From contig JBOZIK010000001.1 in the NCBI GenBank assembly GCA_051453625.1, positions 56,955,525-56,975,604 on the forward strand: a stretch of 20,080 nt of DNA, in the 5' to 3' direction. Below are positions 1 to 8,499 of the stretch, in pieces (position 1 is the stretch's first letter; each line of letters starts with the position of its first letter). Below the pieces are notes generated by a model that was given only the letters and a program-made list of their open reading frames with translations, was not told the DNA's origin and made no database searches. The position numbers and the translations under genes are program-made. Source of the stretch: Welwitschia mirabilis (Eukaryota; Gnetophyta; Gnetopsida; Welwitschiales).

Positions 1-1313
1 TACAGGTTTAGATGTAATTCTGCTGATTATGGAGAGAGAATAAGATGATCATGAAAACATGTAATTCTTGGCATAATTGGAGGTATTTTAGGCATGATCT
101 AATACTTAGCATAATGAAGGAGGACTAAAGATGAAGAAGACCAATTTTTGCTATTTGAGGAGCTTAGTGCTATCCCCACTGACATTCCACGACATAGAGG
201 ATGACAGATCATAAAAATAGCTACACAGGAACAACTCATGCATAACACTTGGACAACAACACATGATGGTANNNNNNNNNNNNNNNNNNNNNNNNNNNNN
301 NNNNNNNNNNNNNNNNNNNNNNNNNNNNNNNNNNNNNNNNNNNNNNNNNNNNNNNNNNNNNNNNNNNNNNNNNNNNNNNNNNNNNNNNNNNNNNNNNNNN
401 NNNNNNNNNNNNNNNNNNNNNNNNNNNNNNNNNNNNNNNNNNNNNNNNNNNNNNNNNNNNNNNNNNNNNNNNNNNNNNNNNNNNNNNNNNNNNNNNNNNN
501 NNNNNNNNNNNNNNNNNNNNNNNNNNNNNNNNNNNNNNNNNNNNNNNNNNNNNNNNNNNNNNNNNNNNNNNNNNNNNNNNNNNNNNNNNNNNNNNNNNNN
601 NNNNNNNNNNNNNNNNNNNNNNNNNNNNNNNNNNNNNNNNNNNNNNNNNNNNNNNNNNNNNNNNNNNNNNNNNNNNNNNNNNNNNNNNNNNNNNNNNNNN
701 NNNNNNNNNNNNNNNNNNNNNNNNNNNNNNNNNNNNNNNNNNNNNNNNNNNNNNNNNNNNNNNNNNNNNNNNNNNNNNNNNNNNNNNNNNNNNNNNNNNN
801 NNNNNNNNNNNNNNNNNNNNNNNNNNNNNNNNNNNNNNNNNNNNNNNNNNNNNNNNNNNNNNNNNNNNNNNNNNNNNNNNNNNNNNNNNNNNNNNNNNNN
901 NNNNNNNNNNNNNNNNNNNNNNNNNNNNNNNNNNNNNNNNNNNNNNNNNNNNNNNNNNNNNNNNNGTTCTACTTGATAGTCTTTGTGACAGAGAGGCTAA
1001 AAGCTAGTCCTTGTGATAGAAGGATTAGGATCTAAGTAGAATTTCATCTCATTTCCATTTCCATTTACTTTCATTTTATCTTCATTTGACATTATATTTA
1101 CTTTACTATTTCCTTTCAGTTAAGTAAAAGATTAAATACTAAAACTACCTTTGGAAATAAATTCTCTAACTCTGAGCCTAGTGCCTTCGTTGGGATTAAG
1201 ACATTTGGGTGAACTCTCATCTATACTAACGTGTGTTTTTGTGCAAATTATATGATTTACAGGTTTACCTAAAGAGCTTCAGGATTGCATAAATTCGCAC
1301 TGTAACAATAAAC
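1..1313 (+). repeat. Divergent LTR of the TGTTGC family, 5' end outside the window
   Basis: The first 100 bases align loosely, in the same order, with the part of the LTR at 2299 that begins about 50 bp inside it (ACAGGT, then AAGATGA, then AAAACATGTA). The last 150 bases carry the family's 3' signature: CTTCGTTGGGATTAAGACAT at about 1186, then CATCTATACTAACGTG, then TTGCATAAATTCGCAC just before 1313. The same order occurs at 3550-3682 and 5708-5836. The middle is lost in an assembly gap. It is more divergent than the copies at 2299 and 4740, so it is probably an older or different subfamily. Orientation is plus. The exact right boundary is uncertain by a few bases because no clean target-site duplication is seen. 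Confidence 0.6.
272..965. other. Assembly gap, 694 N
   Basis: Unbroken run of N. Its non-round length suggests an estimated gap size. Any reading frame drawn across it is meaningless. By comparison with the other copies it should contain the middle of the LTR, including the TATA box. Confidence 0.99.
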
Positions 1314-1322
1314 TTCTTCTCG

Positions 1323-1748
1323 CTATTTATAGGATATGGGTATACAGGTACTAAGAGAGGCAGAGAGACCTTAGCACAGAGACCTACAGTTGGATCATTA
1401 TTAGAATAAATCCAAGCCCTTATGACTAAGAGTACTGAGACTCTCAGAGGATTTATGGATCAGAGGATGTAGAACTTAGAGCAGCAAATTACATTCTTTG
1501 AGCAGAAAGTTGAGTAGCAGATCGCAGCTAGTGAGAGGAGAGCACAACACATAGAGGACTAAATCGTGGACATGCATTAGCGTATTGTCTCCATGCAATA
1601 GAATGTGACTGTAGATCTTCTAGAGTTAATACGTGTCTAGGGAGATAAGATGGTCAAATCTATTGTAGCATCTCTGGATGAACGTCTCTCCACAGATCAT
1701 GATCTTCCTCCTTCCTCTCCCCTTTCTCTTGTACTAGTTCGTGATCCA
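1323..1748 (+). pseudogene. Unidentified coiled-coil reading frame, broken by stops
   Basis: About 142 codons stay in one frame without an indel, interrupted by seven TAG or TAA codons. The product is rich in Glu, Gln, Arg and Lys with spaced hydrophobics; readable pieces include STETLRGFMDQRM, NLEQQITFFEQKVE, QIAASERRAQHIED and GDKMVKSIVASLDERL, followed by a Pro/Ser-rich stretch (LPPSSPLS). This looks like an alpha-helical coiled coil. Every stop is one C-to-T change from a Gln codon, which fits methylation-driven decay of an originally open frame. The frame begins just after the LTR end near 1313, where an LTR element would carry gag, but no primer binding site or zinc knuckle is visible. 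At 1748 the frame meets a possible splice donor (CCA|GTATTT). It could be a Gag-like protein or a captured host exon; the function is unknown. Confidence 0.5.
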
Positions 1749-2028
1749 GTATTTATCATGCATAGACAAGGGAAGTGATTCTACATTGTATTTTGTATCT
1801 CTCATTTTTACACTTTTTGTATTAAAAAAACTCTCGTTATTAAGCATGGTGTATGTTTCCATCTTATTTTTATATCAGTATCTTTTGATTTTTACAATGA
1901 GGAATGCATTTGGTTTCAAGTACATCTTTTTATTTGACTATTTATCACAGTGGGGGGCTACTTGTTTTGATTTTCTAGCTGATTATTAGTATTATTTAAT
2001 TAACAAAAAAAATTAATTTCTATCACAG
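1749..2028 (+). other. Possible intron, AT-rich
   Basis: Starts with GTATTT and ends with TTTCTATCACAG. It is T-rich with no coding similarity, in contrast to the flanking frames, which both run in phase 0. The longest open frame here (1741-1989) is a low-complexity Phe/Leu/Tyr-rich translation of T-rich DNA and is not a gene. Splicing is inferred from sequence only. Confidence 0.3.
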
Positions 2029-2118
2029 GTTCAAATATTGAAAATCTTTTAAGGAACCTGTAGTCTTGAGTATCATCCAGATGACATTGCTGGATGACCT
2101 ACTTCTGATGCTTTGCAG
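2029..2118 (+). pseudogene. Exon-like 30-codon segment between splice-type sites
   Basis: Exactly 90 bases lie between CACAG (ending 2028) and GTATAT (starting 2119), giving 30 codons in phase 0, the same phase as the frame ending at 1748. It reads VQILKIF, stop (TAA), GTCSLEYHPDDIAG, stop (TGA), PTSDALQ. TAA is one C-to-T step from CAA and TGA one step from CGA. A weaker third piece may follow at 2234 (LARKHGLLPGFIMD, then stops). No family is recognised. It could belong to the same decayed gene or element as 1323-1748, but the similarity to a real exon may be chance. Confidence 0.3.
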
Positions 2119-2298
2119 GTATATCTCATTAGTTTTTTGAATTTTTCAAACATTTGGTCTATTATCAGCTTATATTGGATATCTTTCTTAAATGCTTTCT
2201 TTAGATATCCTAGCTATTTTTATTATCTAAAAGTTGGCTCGCAAACATGGTTTACTGCCTGGTTTTATCATGGACTGATAAGGCTAAGTGGTGGGCTA
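2119..2298. other. AT-rich spacer before the LTR
   Basis: T-rich sequence with no firm coding signal, apart from the possible 14-codon piece from 2234. It ends directly at the TGTTG start of the next LTR. The bases GGCTA just before the LTR are not repeated after 3682 or after 5836, so no target-site duplication is supported. Confidence 0.4.
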
Positions 2299-3296
2299 TG
2301 TTGTGCTGCTAACTTATGTATATTTGATAGGGTATTATGAGTTGTTTTACAGGTAAATTAATAGATAAATTCTTAATTCCTATGATAATCAGGAAGTAAG
2401 ATGAAGAGAATTAAAACATGTAGTTTCCAAATAAATTACAAGAATTTCATACAAATATGAATAAATTGTATTTTTGGATAATGATTTCTGCAAACAATAA
2501 GTGATTAGGGTGACTTGAGATTGAGAAAATACTGCCATCTAGCTCATCGTCCGGACGTTAGTAGCGGACAACATCTCAAATAGGGTGATAATAAGTTCAC
2601 ATGTAGTTGATAAGTAGTTAGACTGGAAACTAAATAAATATCTTATTGTCAATTTTCATTGTCTCCTATTTCATCTGGATGATCAAAAGGATGACACTAT
2701 TTTCTCATACTTTTATCAAATGTTTTTCCAAGTTGTCACCACTTCTTTACAACTTTACTTTGCATGTCAGCTAGGGTTTCTCTTCTACTTCTCTGTGAAA
2801 TTTTCTTTCTTTTCTGTCTATAAATAAAGGTCTTCCCCTTGATCGCTAATCATCTTTGACAGTACCTGACATTCTTGTGATAGGAGATCTTAGGACCGGA
2901 GAACCATCTTGTAATCCAGAAAGATGTTACCTTGGTGATGGATGACGTATCCTCCATTTAGAAATGACTACTTTATAATACAAATATCTTTTATGCTTTT
3001 TAATATGAATTATCTTTTTTGTTTAATATATGTAGGAATCTCTCCTTATAGTTTATGTCGTTTAAGATTAGTGACAGGTTTCTTTTATTATGTAGATTAT
3101 GAGGGTAGCCTTTGTCAAGGTTGAGCTTGATTAAATTAGGTGCATCATTATTTATTTTCATAGATTAGTTTTGTATTTCTATTTCAATTTCATACATTGA
3201 ATTTATTTTAGTAGATTAGAGTTACATATTTCTATCTCAAAATCAACTCTTATATTCCCATACTATTGGCCTTCGATGGAATTACGACATTCAGTT
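2299..3296 (+). repeat. LTR copy, 5' and central part, cut by a gap
   Basis: Starts with TGTTGTG and aligns almost end to end with 4740-5720, by eye at roughly 80 percent identity. Shared landmarks are GTATTTGATAGGGTATT-type start, TAGTAGCGGAC near 2560, TATAAATA at 2819, ACAGTACCTGA, GAGAACCATCTT and ATTATGAGG. The copy stops at the N gap within the CTTCG...ATTACGACATT signature. This left piece resembles the copy at 4740 more than the piece to the right of the gap. Plus orientation is supported by the TATA box position. The small open frame at 2942-3124 lies inside the LTR and is not a gene. Confidence 0.8.
2819..2826 (+). promoter_or_regulatory. LTR TATA box (TATAAATA)
   Basis: TATAAATA lies 520 bp inside the LTR and is followed by AAGGTCTTCCCC. 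The same motif with the same downstream sequence occurs 517 bp inside the copy at 4740. Conservation of sequence and position suggests the U3/R promoter of this LTR family and sets its orientation to plus. Confidence 0.65.
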
Positions 3297-3396
3297 NNNN
3301 NNNNNNNNNNNNNNNNNNNNNNNNNNNNNNNNNNNNNNNNNNNNNNNNNNNNNNNNNNNNNNNNNNNNNNNNNNNNNNNNNNNNNNNNNNNNNNNN
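3297..3396. other. Assembly gap, exactly 100 N
   Basis: A round 100-N run is the usual placeholder for a gap of unknown size. The sequence to its left (3111-3296) and to its right (3397-about 3590) are two versions of the same LTR segment, both beginning TTTGTYAAGGTTGAGC, with many differences. The scaffold therefore jumps backwards within the LTR across the gap. Confidence 0.98.
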
Positions 3397-3682
3397 TTTG
3401 TTAAGGTTGAGCTTGATTAGATTAAGTGCATCGCTGTTTCTTTTCATAGATTAGTTTTGCATCATTATTTCAATTCTAGGCATTTTAGTTTAATTCAAAA
3501 AATTAAGGTTACATATTTATTTCTTAAAATCAACTCTTTATTGTCCATATCATTGACCTTCGACAGAATTACGACATTTGGTTCACTCCCGACTATACTA
3601 GCATGTTGTATTTTGCATCTTATTTATAATTAATATGATTGAGATTGAAGATTGAAACATTACATAAATACACACCGCAATA
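3397..3682 (+). repeat. 3' end of an LTR, a different copy from the one left of the gap
   Basis: Corresponds to the last 290 bp of the family: TTTGTTAAGGTTGAGCTTGA, then ACCTTCGACAGAATTACGAC, CTCCCGACTATACTAGCATG, and the end CACCGCAATA at 3682. It differs from 3111-3296 at many positions, including TAGTTTAATTCAAAAAATTA where the left piece and the copy at 4740 have a TTTATTTTAGTAGATTAG version. It abuts gypsy pol sequence directly at 3683. Confidence 0.8.
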
Positions 3683-4739
3683 AGCACCCATTGGAGAAGT
3701 CTATACTTGGCATCATTTTTGACAATAAGATATTTTAGAGTTAAATGGTTTTTAGAGATAACAACCTTAGATCCTAGAATATATTACCTAAATGTTTCTA
3801 AAGTAAAGACAATTTCTAAGAGCTCCTTATTAAAGATAGTACAGTTTCATTGGTCTTCATTTTGAGTTTTACTAGTGTACTAGATAACTATGGATTTCTT
3901 CTTCATTACTTATTCTAAAATAACACTAATTGCATAGTTACTTGCATCACACATAATATTAAAGGGCAATAACTAATTAGATAAATGAATAATAGGTGTT
4001 GATCTTATTTTTCTTTTGAGTTGATTAAGGGATAGTTGACATTCTTAGATCTACTTAAAGGAACATCTTTTTCTAAAAGATCACATAAACATTTGGCAAT
4101 TAAAGTCATCAATGAATCTTCTATAATATTTAGTATAACCAAGGAAAGATCTAACATCCTCAACCTTTCATGAGGTAGATAAGTAAGTAATTAAGGAGAT
4201 TTTTATAGGATTCACTTAGATTTCATATTCGAAAATGATGTGGACTAATACAGAAATTCTATTCATCATGAAGTAGAACTTCTCCTAATTTAGAACTAGA
4301 TGTTTTTAATGAATCTAATGAGAACATGGGATCCACTTAGATTTTATATTTGAAAATTATGTGACTTGATACGGTAACTTTATTCATCAAGAAGTGGAAC
4401 TTCTTCCAATTCAGGACTAGATGTTTTAATGCATCTAATGAAAACAAGCTCAAAGTTGTTAAGGTAATGCTTAAATTAGGTTTTATGTACTAAAATCTCA
4501 TTCATAAAGATCTCGATACAAGTTTATAAAAGTTCAAAAAAATGCCAAGCATACAACATTAAAAGGTAGCAGGTGCATTACAAAGTCTAAAGGGCATTCA
4601 TTTATAGTAAAATGTTCCATAATGATAACTGTAGGTAGTTGTTTTTTGTCTTTGGGGATAATTTATATCTAATTATAACCTGAGTATTTATCCAAGAAAT
4701 AATAAAAGGAATGTCTGGCTAATTGCTTAAGAATGTCAT
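3683..4739 (-). pseudogene. pol: Ty3/gypsy reverse transcriptase and RNase H fragment
   Basis: Read on the minus strand, successive pieces match the plant Ty3/gypsy RT and RNase H order. First comes the RT palm (RHSFYYFLDKYSGYN, then MPFRLCNAPATF), then a degraded FMDD box reading FMNE at 4497-4508. Next are LNNFELVFIRC, RSFLG near 4150, YRRFIDDF, and the RNase H start LPFNIMCDASNYAISVIL near 3950. The last pieces are NKELLEIVFTLE, KYLIVKNDAKYR and LLQWVL at 3683. RT normally copies retrotransposon RNA into DNA and RNase H removes the RNA strand. Gag, protease, the RT N-terminus and integrase are absent. The frame is broken by many stops and shifts, and the first catalytic Asp of the box is Asn. 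A 121-bp duplication lies inside it. It runs against the flanking plus-strand LTRs, so those LTRs probably do not belong to it. Confidence 0.9.
4208..4448. repeat. Two-copy tandem duplication of about 120 bp inside gypsy RT
   Basis: Unit 1 is 4208-4328 and unit 2 is 4329-4448. Both begin GGATYCACTTAGATTT and share ATTCATCA.GAAGT.GAACTTC, then ACTAGATGTTTT and ATCTAATGA.AACA. On the coding strand the unit covers the RT segment after the FMDD box (about 40 codons), so the duplication repeats part of the protein. The copies have diverged, by eye about 80 percent identical, so the duplication is old. Confidence 0.85.
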
Positions 4740-5836
4740 TGTTGCGCTACCAAATTATGTGTATTTGATAGGGTATTTTGAGTTGTTTTGTAGGTAAATT
4801 AACAGATAAATGCTTAATTGCTATACTAATTGAGAACTGAGATGAAGAGAATGAAAACATGTAGTTTCTAAATAAATTACAAGCATTTCGTGTAGATATG
4901 GATAAATTGTATTTTTAGATAATGATTTCCACAAATAACAAGCAATCAGGCGGACTTAAAGTTGAGAAAATACTGCTATCCACATAATCGTCTGGACATT
5001 AGTAGCGGACGACATCTCAAACAGGTTGATAACAAGTTCACATGTAGTTGACGAGCAGTTAGACTAGGAGCTAAACAAATATCTAATTATTAGCCTTTGT
5101 CATCTCCTATATTATTCGGATAACCTAGATGATACTATTCTCTTACACTTTTACCGAATGCTTTCTCGAGTTATTACCGCTTCTTTGTGACTTTACTTTA
5201 TATGCTAGCTAGGATTTCTCCTCTACTTCTATATCATTTTCCCTCCCTTTTCTTTCTATAAATAAAGGTCTCCCCCTTGATTCCTATTCATCTTCGACAG
5301 TACCTGATATACTCATGACAGGAGATCTTGAGATTGGAGAACCATCTTATAATCCAGAGAGATGTTACGTTGGTGTTGAGCAGCGTATCCTCCATTGAAG
5401 AATGACTACTTTATGATACAGATGTCTTTTATGATTTTTAATATGAATTATCCTCTTTGTTTAATATATGAAGGATTCTCTTCCTCATAGTTTATGTTGT
5501 TTAAGATTTGTGACAGGTTTCTTCTATTATATAGATTATGAGGAAAGCCTTTGTCAAGGTTGAGCTTGATTAGATTAGGTACATTATTATTTATTTTCAT
5601 AGATTAGTTTTGCATCATTATTTCAATTCCATGCATTGCAATTTATTTTAGTAGATTAGGGTTACATATTTCTATCTAGAAATCAACTCTTATATTCCCA
5701 TACTATTAACCTCCGATAGAATTATGACATTTGGATTACTTCCGACTATACTAGCATGCTGTGTTTATGTATCTTATTTGTAATTAATAGGATTTAGATT
5801 AAGACATGAAACATTGCATAAATTTGCATCGCAATA
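4740..5836 (+). repeat. Complete LTR of the TGTTGCG family, 1097 bp
   Basis: Begins TGTTGCGCTACCAAATTATG and ends TTGCATCGCAATA. The terminal TGTTGCG and CGCAAYA are near-perfect inverted repeats, as expected at LTR ends. The TATA box is at 5257, and a CTTC/TCCGA..GAATTATGACATTTGG signature is at about 5708. The copy at 2299, without the gap and the overlapping segment, would be the same length within a base or two. The flanking 5-mers (GTCAT and GATCC) do not match, so a simple solo LTR with a target-site duplication is not supported. It may be one LTR of a rearranged element. Confidence 0.85.
5257..5264 (+). promoter_or_regulatory. LTR TATA box (TATAAATA)
   Basis: TATAAATA followed by AAGGTCTCCCCC, 517 bp from the LTR start, in register with the motif at 2819. 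This is inferred as the promoter of the LTR. Confidence 0.65.
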
Positions 5837-5862
5837 GATCCTTTCTCTAGCTATAGTAATTT

Positions 5863-6087
5863 TCAAGAGTCTAGAAAGAGAGTCTTCAATTATTTTAATA
5901 AGAATTCTTCTATATATTGTGCACTATCCTCTTCAACATCTGTAAAAGAGGTAATATTAGCCCCTGGATCTCTCCTAAGCTTATGTAGTAGGATTTCCTC
6001 TCCTACATCTTATACTTTATTCCATAGGTTTGGGTAACCTTTAAAGAGACCAGGGTCATACGGCTTAAGGATGGATGTAGCTTCCAT
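5863..6087 (-). pseudogene. Unassigned 75-codon frame with two internal TAA codons
   Basis: From ATG at 6087 the minus strand stays in one frame for 74 codons before TGA, broken only by two TAA codons (positions 26 and 66), each one C-to-T step from CAA. The composition looks like a soluble acidic protein: MEATSILKPYDPGLFKGYP at the start, then DVGEEILLHKLRRD, and SFTDVEEDSAQYIEEFLL near the end. I recognise no domain. It lies between the LTR end at 5836 and the LINE zf-RVT region, on the same strand as the LINE. It could be a captured or host exon, or the remnant of another element. There is no poly(T) on the plus strand here that would mark the LINE 3' tail. Confidence 0.4.
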
Positions 6088-6195
6088 TGCAAGTCTAATT
6101 TAATAGTGATAGTATTTAATCCTCCTAAAAGTATTTAAAGGAAATGGTATGGGGACATTATTGAAAATTAGATCATTTATGATTCTTCAAATCTA

Positions 6196-6480
6196 CTAAT
6201 AAGTCAAGAAGATCCTATTATTTAAGCAAGTATTAGAAACATTATAGGTTTGATAGTAATTATTCATTATTACTATATTATTTATTCTAAGTAAATTAAT
6301 GAAATAAGTGATGTGAAATTTTAGAACATGATTGATAAAGAGGATGTTTATTTCCACTTGAAAATCCCTCTTGAGCAGTTGATCTCTGGTGAGAACTCTA
6401 TAGTGATCTTGTAGCCAATAAAGAACTTTAGTTTTTTTGGAATTTAACCCTTCCAATATTTCTTGTAGGAGTCAACTTTC
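6196..6480 (-). pseudogene. LINE ORF2 C-terminal zf-RVT domain
   Basis: The minus strand reads KVLYWLQDHYRVLTRDQLLK followed by NILFINHVLKFHITYF. This fits the plant zf-RVT pattern, where LTRDQL is followed by C..C and then H.F, but the expected cysteines appear as other residues (for example FIN where F.C.N is usual). The domain normally sits at the C-terminus of LINE ORF2 and may bind nucleic acid. An 86-codon stretch remains open here, the longest in the 3' part of the element. Confidence 0.8.
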
Positions 6481-7079
6481 TCATTTTTTTAAAAGGAACT
6501 ATTTAAAAGAATCTTTCTAATAAATGTTTAATTCTAGAATTTATCTTCAAGCTTTACTGAGATGCTTCCTTAGATAGGACTCTCTCTGATCGATACTCTA
6601 ATTTGAATATTTATGATTGATCAAATTACTCCAAGGTTTTCCTCCTTCATGCAGTCTTTTCAAGACCCTAGGAGCTCTAGTAAGGAGGCAATCCTCTATT
6701 CTCTAAATCCCTCATCCTCTTGATTCTCTTAGATAGGCTATTATCTCTAATTACAAATATGAATTCAGTTTTGATTTTTACTCTAAACCATATGAACTAC
6801 TTTAAGATCCTGTTGATTTTCTAAATAATATTTCTTATGGGGATGATAATAGAAGCTATATATCAAAAATAAGAGATTAAACACAAGTTTGCAAGGATAA
6901 TCTTTAATTAAGATAAAAGAAAATTATTCTATCAAAAGTTACATCATCTTTGAATGGAGTTAAGGATGTAATTTCAAGTGAGGATCTTGTGCCAATTCTA
7001 AAGAGAAATTTCCATGTAGATATTCTTGAAGTCTTCTAGTTTTGCATTCAAGATTGAGTGCTCATCCCCTCTAATACTG
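6481..7079 (-). pseudogene. LINE ORF2 connector between RT and zf-RVT
   Basis: Pieces on the minus strand fit the region after the LINE RT. They include FLFRIGT near 7000, a GWxxxLLS-like but unreadable middle, and near 6620-6720 RIEDCLLTRAPRVLKRLHEG, followed by GKPWSNLINHKYS. The last two are close to the plant LINE pattern in which a GGLG.R..E block is followed by W..L.......W......KY. Many stops and shifts are present. Confidence 0.65.
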
Positions 7080-8100
7080 TTTCTGCCTAAAGTATGGATT
7101 CTTAACTTGTTCAAATTGATGTGAAGACATGTAGCCACTACAAAAAGGTTCATGGAATTCTTAATAGTTTTTTCTTGCTAACATGAATCCTTCATCATAA
7201 TGATGGTATCATTTGCATAGTAATTATTGATAACTGTTCAATCTCCAATTCTAATTCCTATAACTCCATTACTTTTTAAAAATACCTATAAGACATTCAT
7301 CACAAAGAGAAAAAGATATGAGGCTAGAGGGTCCCTTATCTTAATTCTTGACCTACTGAAAAGAATTTTTATCTATGATTATTAACCTCCACACTGAATT
7401 TGGTTGATGCTTACATATGTAACTAATGATTAATGATGTCTTGATGAAAACTAGTTTTCCTAAGAATACTTTCTAATGCTTACCAATTGACTGAATCATA
7501 AGATTTAACAATATCCAATTTAGTAATAAGAAAAGGATATTTATATTTTTTAATAAAATGAATAATCTCATGAGTTAAGAGGGTTTGGTCTTGAATATAC
7601 CTGGATTGGATGAAGCCATTTTGATTCTCTAAAACCACCTTGGGTAGAAGGAGGATGATATAGCCAACCATGATTTTTGCAAAGATTCTATAAAGAACAT
7701 TGCAGATATCCAAAGGTCTAAATCCCTTTGGTTTGCTGGCATCCCTCTTTTTAGGGATAAGGATCACCCTAGTTCTATTCATTTCCATAGGAATTTATTT
7801 GTTGTAAAAAAAATCCTATGTAATGTCTTGAAGATTATTCCTCAATGTGGAAAAATAAGATTTAAAAAGTTTAACTGGTTACCCATTAGGACTAGGAGAT
7901 CTATTATTCTTCATAGATATTACAACAGCTAATACTTCATCTATATTCAAGGGTTTAATAAGCAAGGAATTGTTCTCATTAGAAATTCTCTTATTCTTAG
8001 AAATAAGGCCAATAGTAGTATTGTCCCATTCCCAAATTCTCATAAGATGGGCCTGCATTTCCTTAGCTATGTTCTATTTATTTTTTGTTATTTAGCCTCT
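7080..8100 (-). pseudogene. LINE reverse transcriptase domain with a mutated catalytic box
   Basis: Minus-strand pieces give the RT motifs in order. Upstream are SLLIKPLNIDEVLAVV and NNRSPSPNG (motif 0/1) near 7890. Within the open stretch 7480-7788 are RVILIPKKRDASKPKGFRPL, ICNVLYRIFAKIM, LPKVVLENQNGF and LDIVKSYDSVNW, which is motif A with its Asp present. Further on come SVGQELR-stop-GTL-stop-P (motif B, with a base lost relative to QGDPL) and YYANDTIIM at 7202-7229. The usual catalytic box is YADDT; here the first Asp is Asn, a G-to-A change on the coding strand. The enzyme would be inactive. Confidence 0.93.
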
Positions 8101-8499
8101 AATGGCAAGCCTTCTGATCTTATTATTTGAGCTGTGTTAATTGGCTTACTAGAAGAAAACCCTGGTATGCTTATTCTCCTGTTTAAGCCATTTTATCTTT
8201 GAGCATTTTTTCTAATAATCTTCCTCATTAGCATTTATTTATTGGAGTTTCAATAAGCATTGATATTTCCTATTTTGAAGGATATCTTAGTCTCCTTGCT
8301 CCTTTTTCTTAGCTTAGATTATTTGGATTTCTTTATCAAGTTCTGCTTTTGACCCAAATCTCTTTTTATCTTTTATTCTCTAATTCTTATGTGGGAATTT
8401 AAGGTATTAAGACCCCTGCAAAGAAAATTTATTTGTTGTGTCTTGTTACACTAGGCCCATATTTTTTCCAACAATATTCTAGTTTCTATTTAGTTAAAC

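Noticed and set aside
238-1035. Long open frames across the first gap
   Set aside because: Most codons are N; the few real residues at the ends have no coding character and lie in LTR sequence.
1741-1989. Plus-strand frame of 82 codons
   Set aside because: Hydrophobic Phe/Leu/Tyr-rich translation of T-rich DNA in a likely intron or spacer; no domain, no start context.
2113-2340. Plus-strand frame of 75 codons
   Set aside because: Starts inside the exon-like piece and runs across the LTR start at 2299, so it cannot be one gene.
2942-3124. Plus-strand frame of 60 codons
   Set aside because: Lies inside an LTR; the equivalent position in the copy at 4740 is not open in the same way.
2299-5836. 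A single intact LTR retrotransposon with LTRs at 2299 and 4740
   Set aside because: Flanking 5-mers GGCTA and GATCC do not match, the inner pol runs the other way, and no primer binding site or plus-strand polypurine tract was found at the inner LTR edges.
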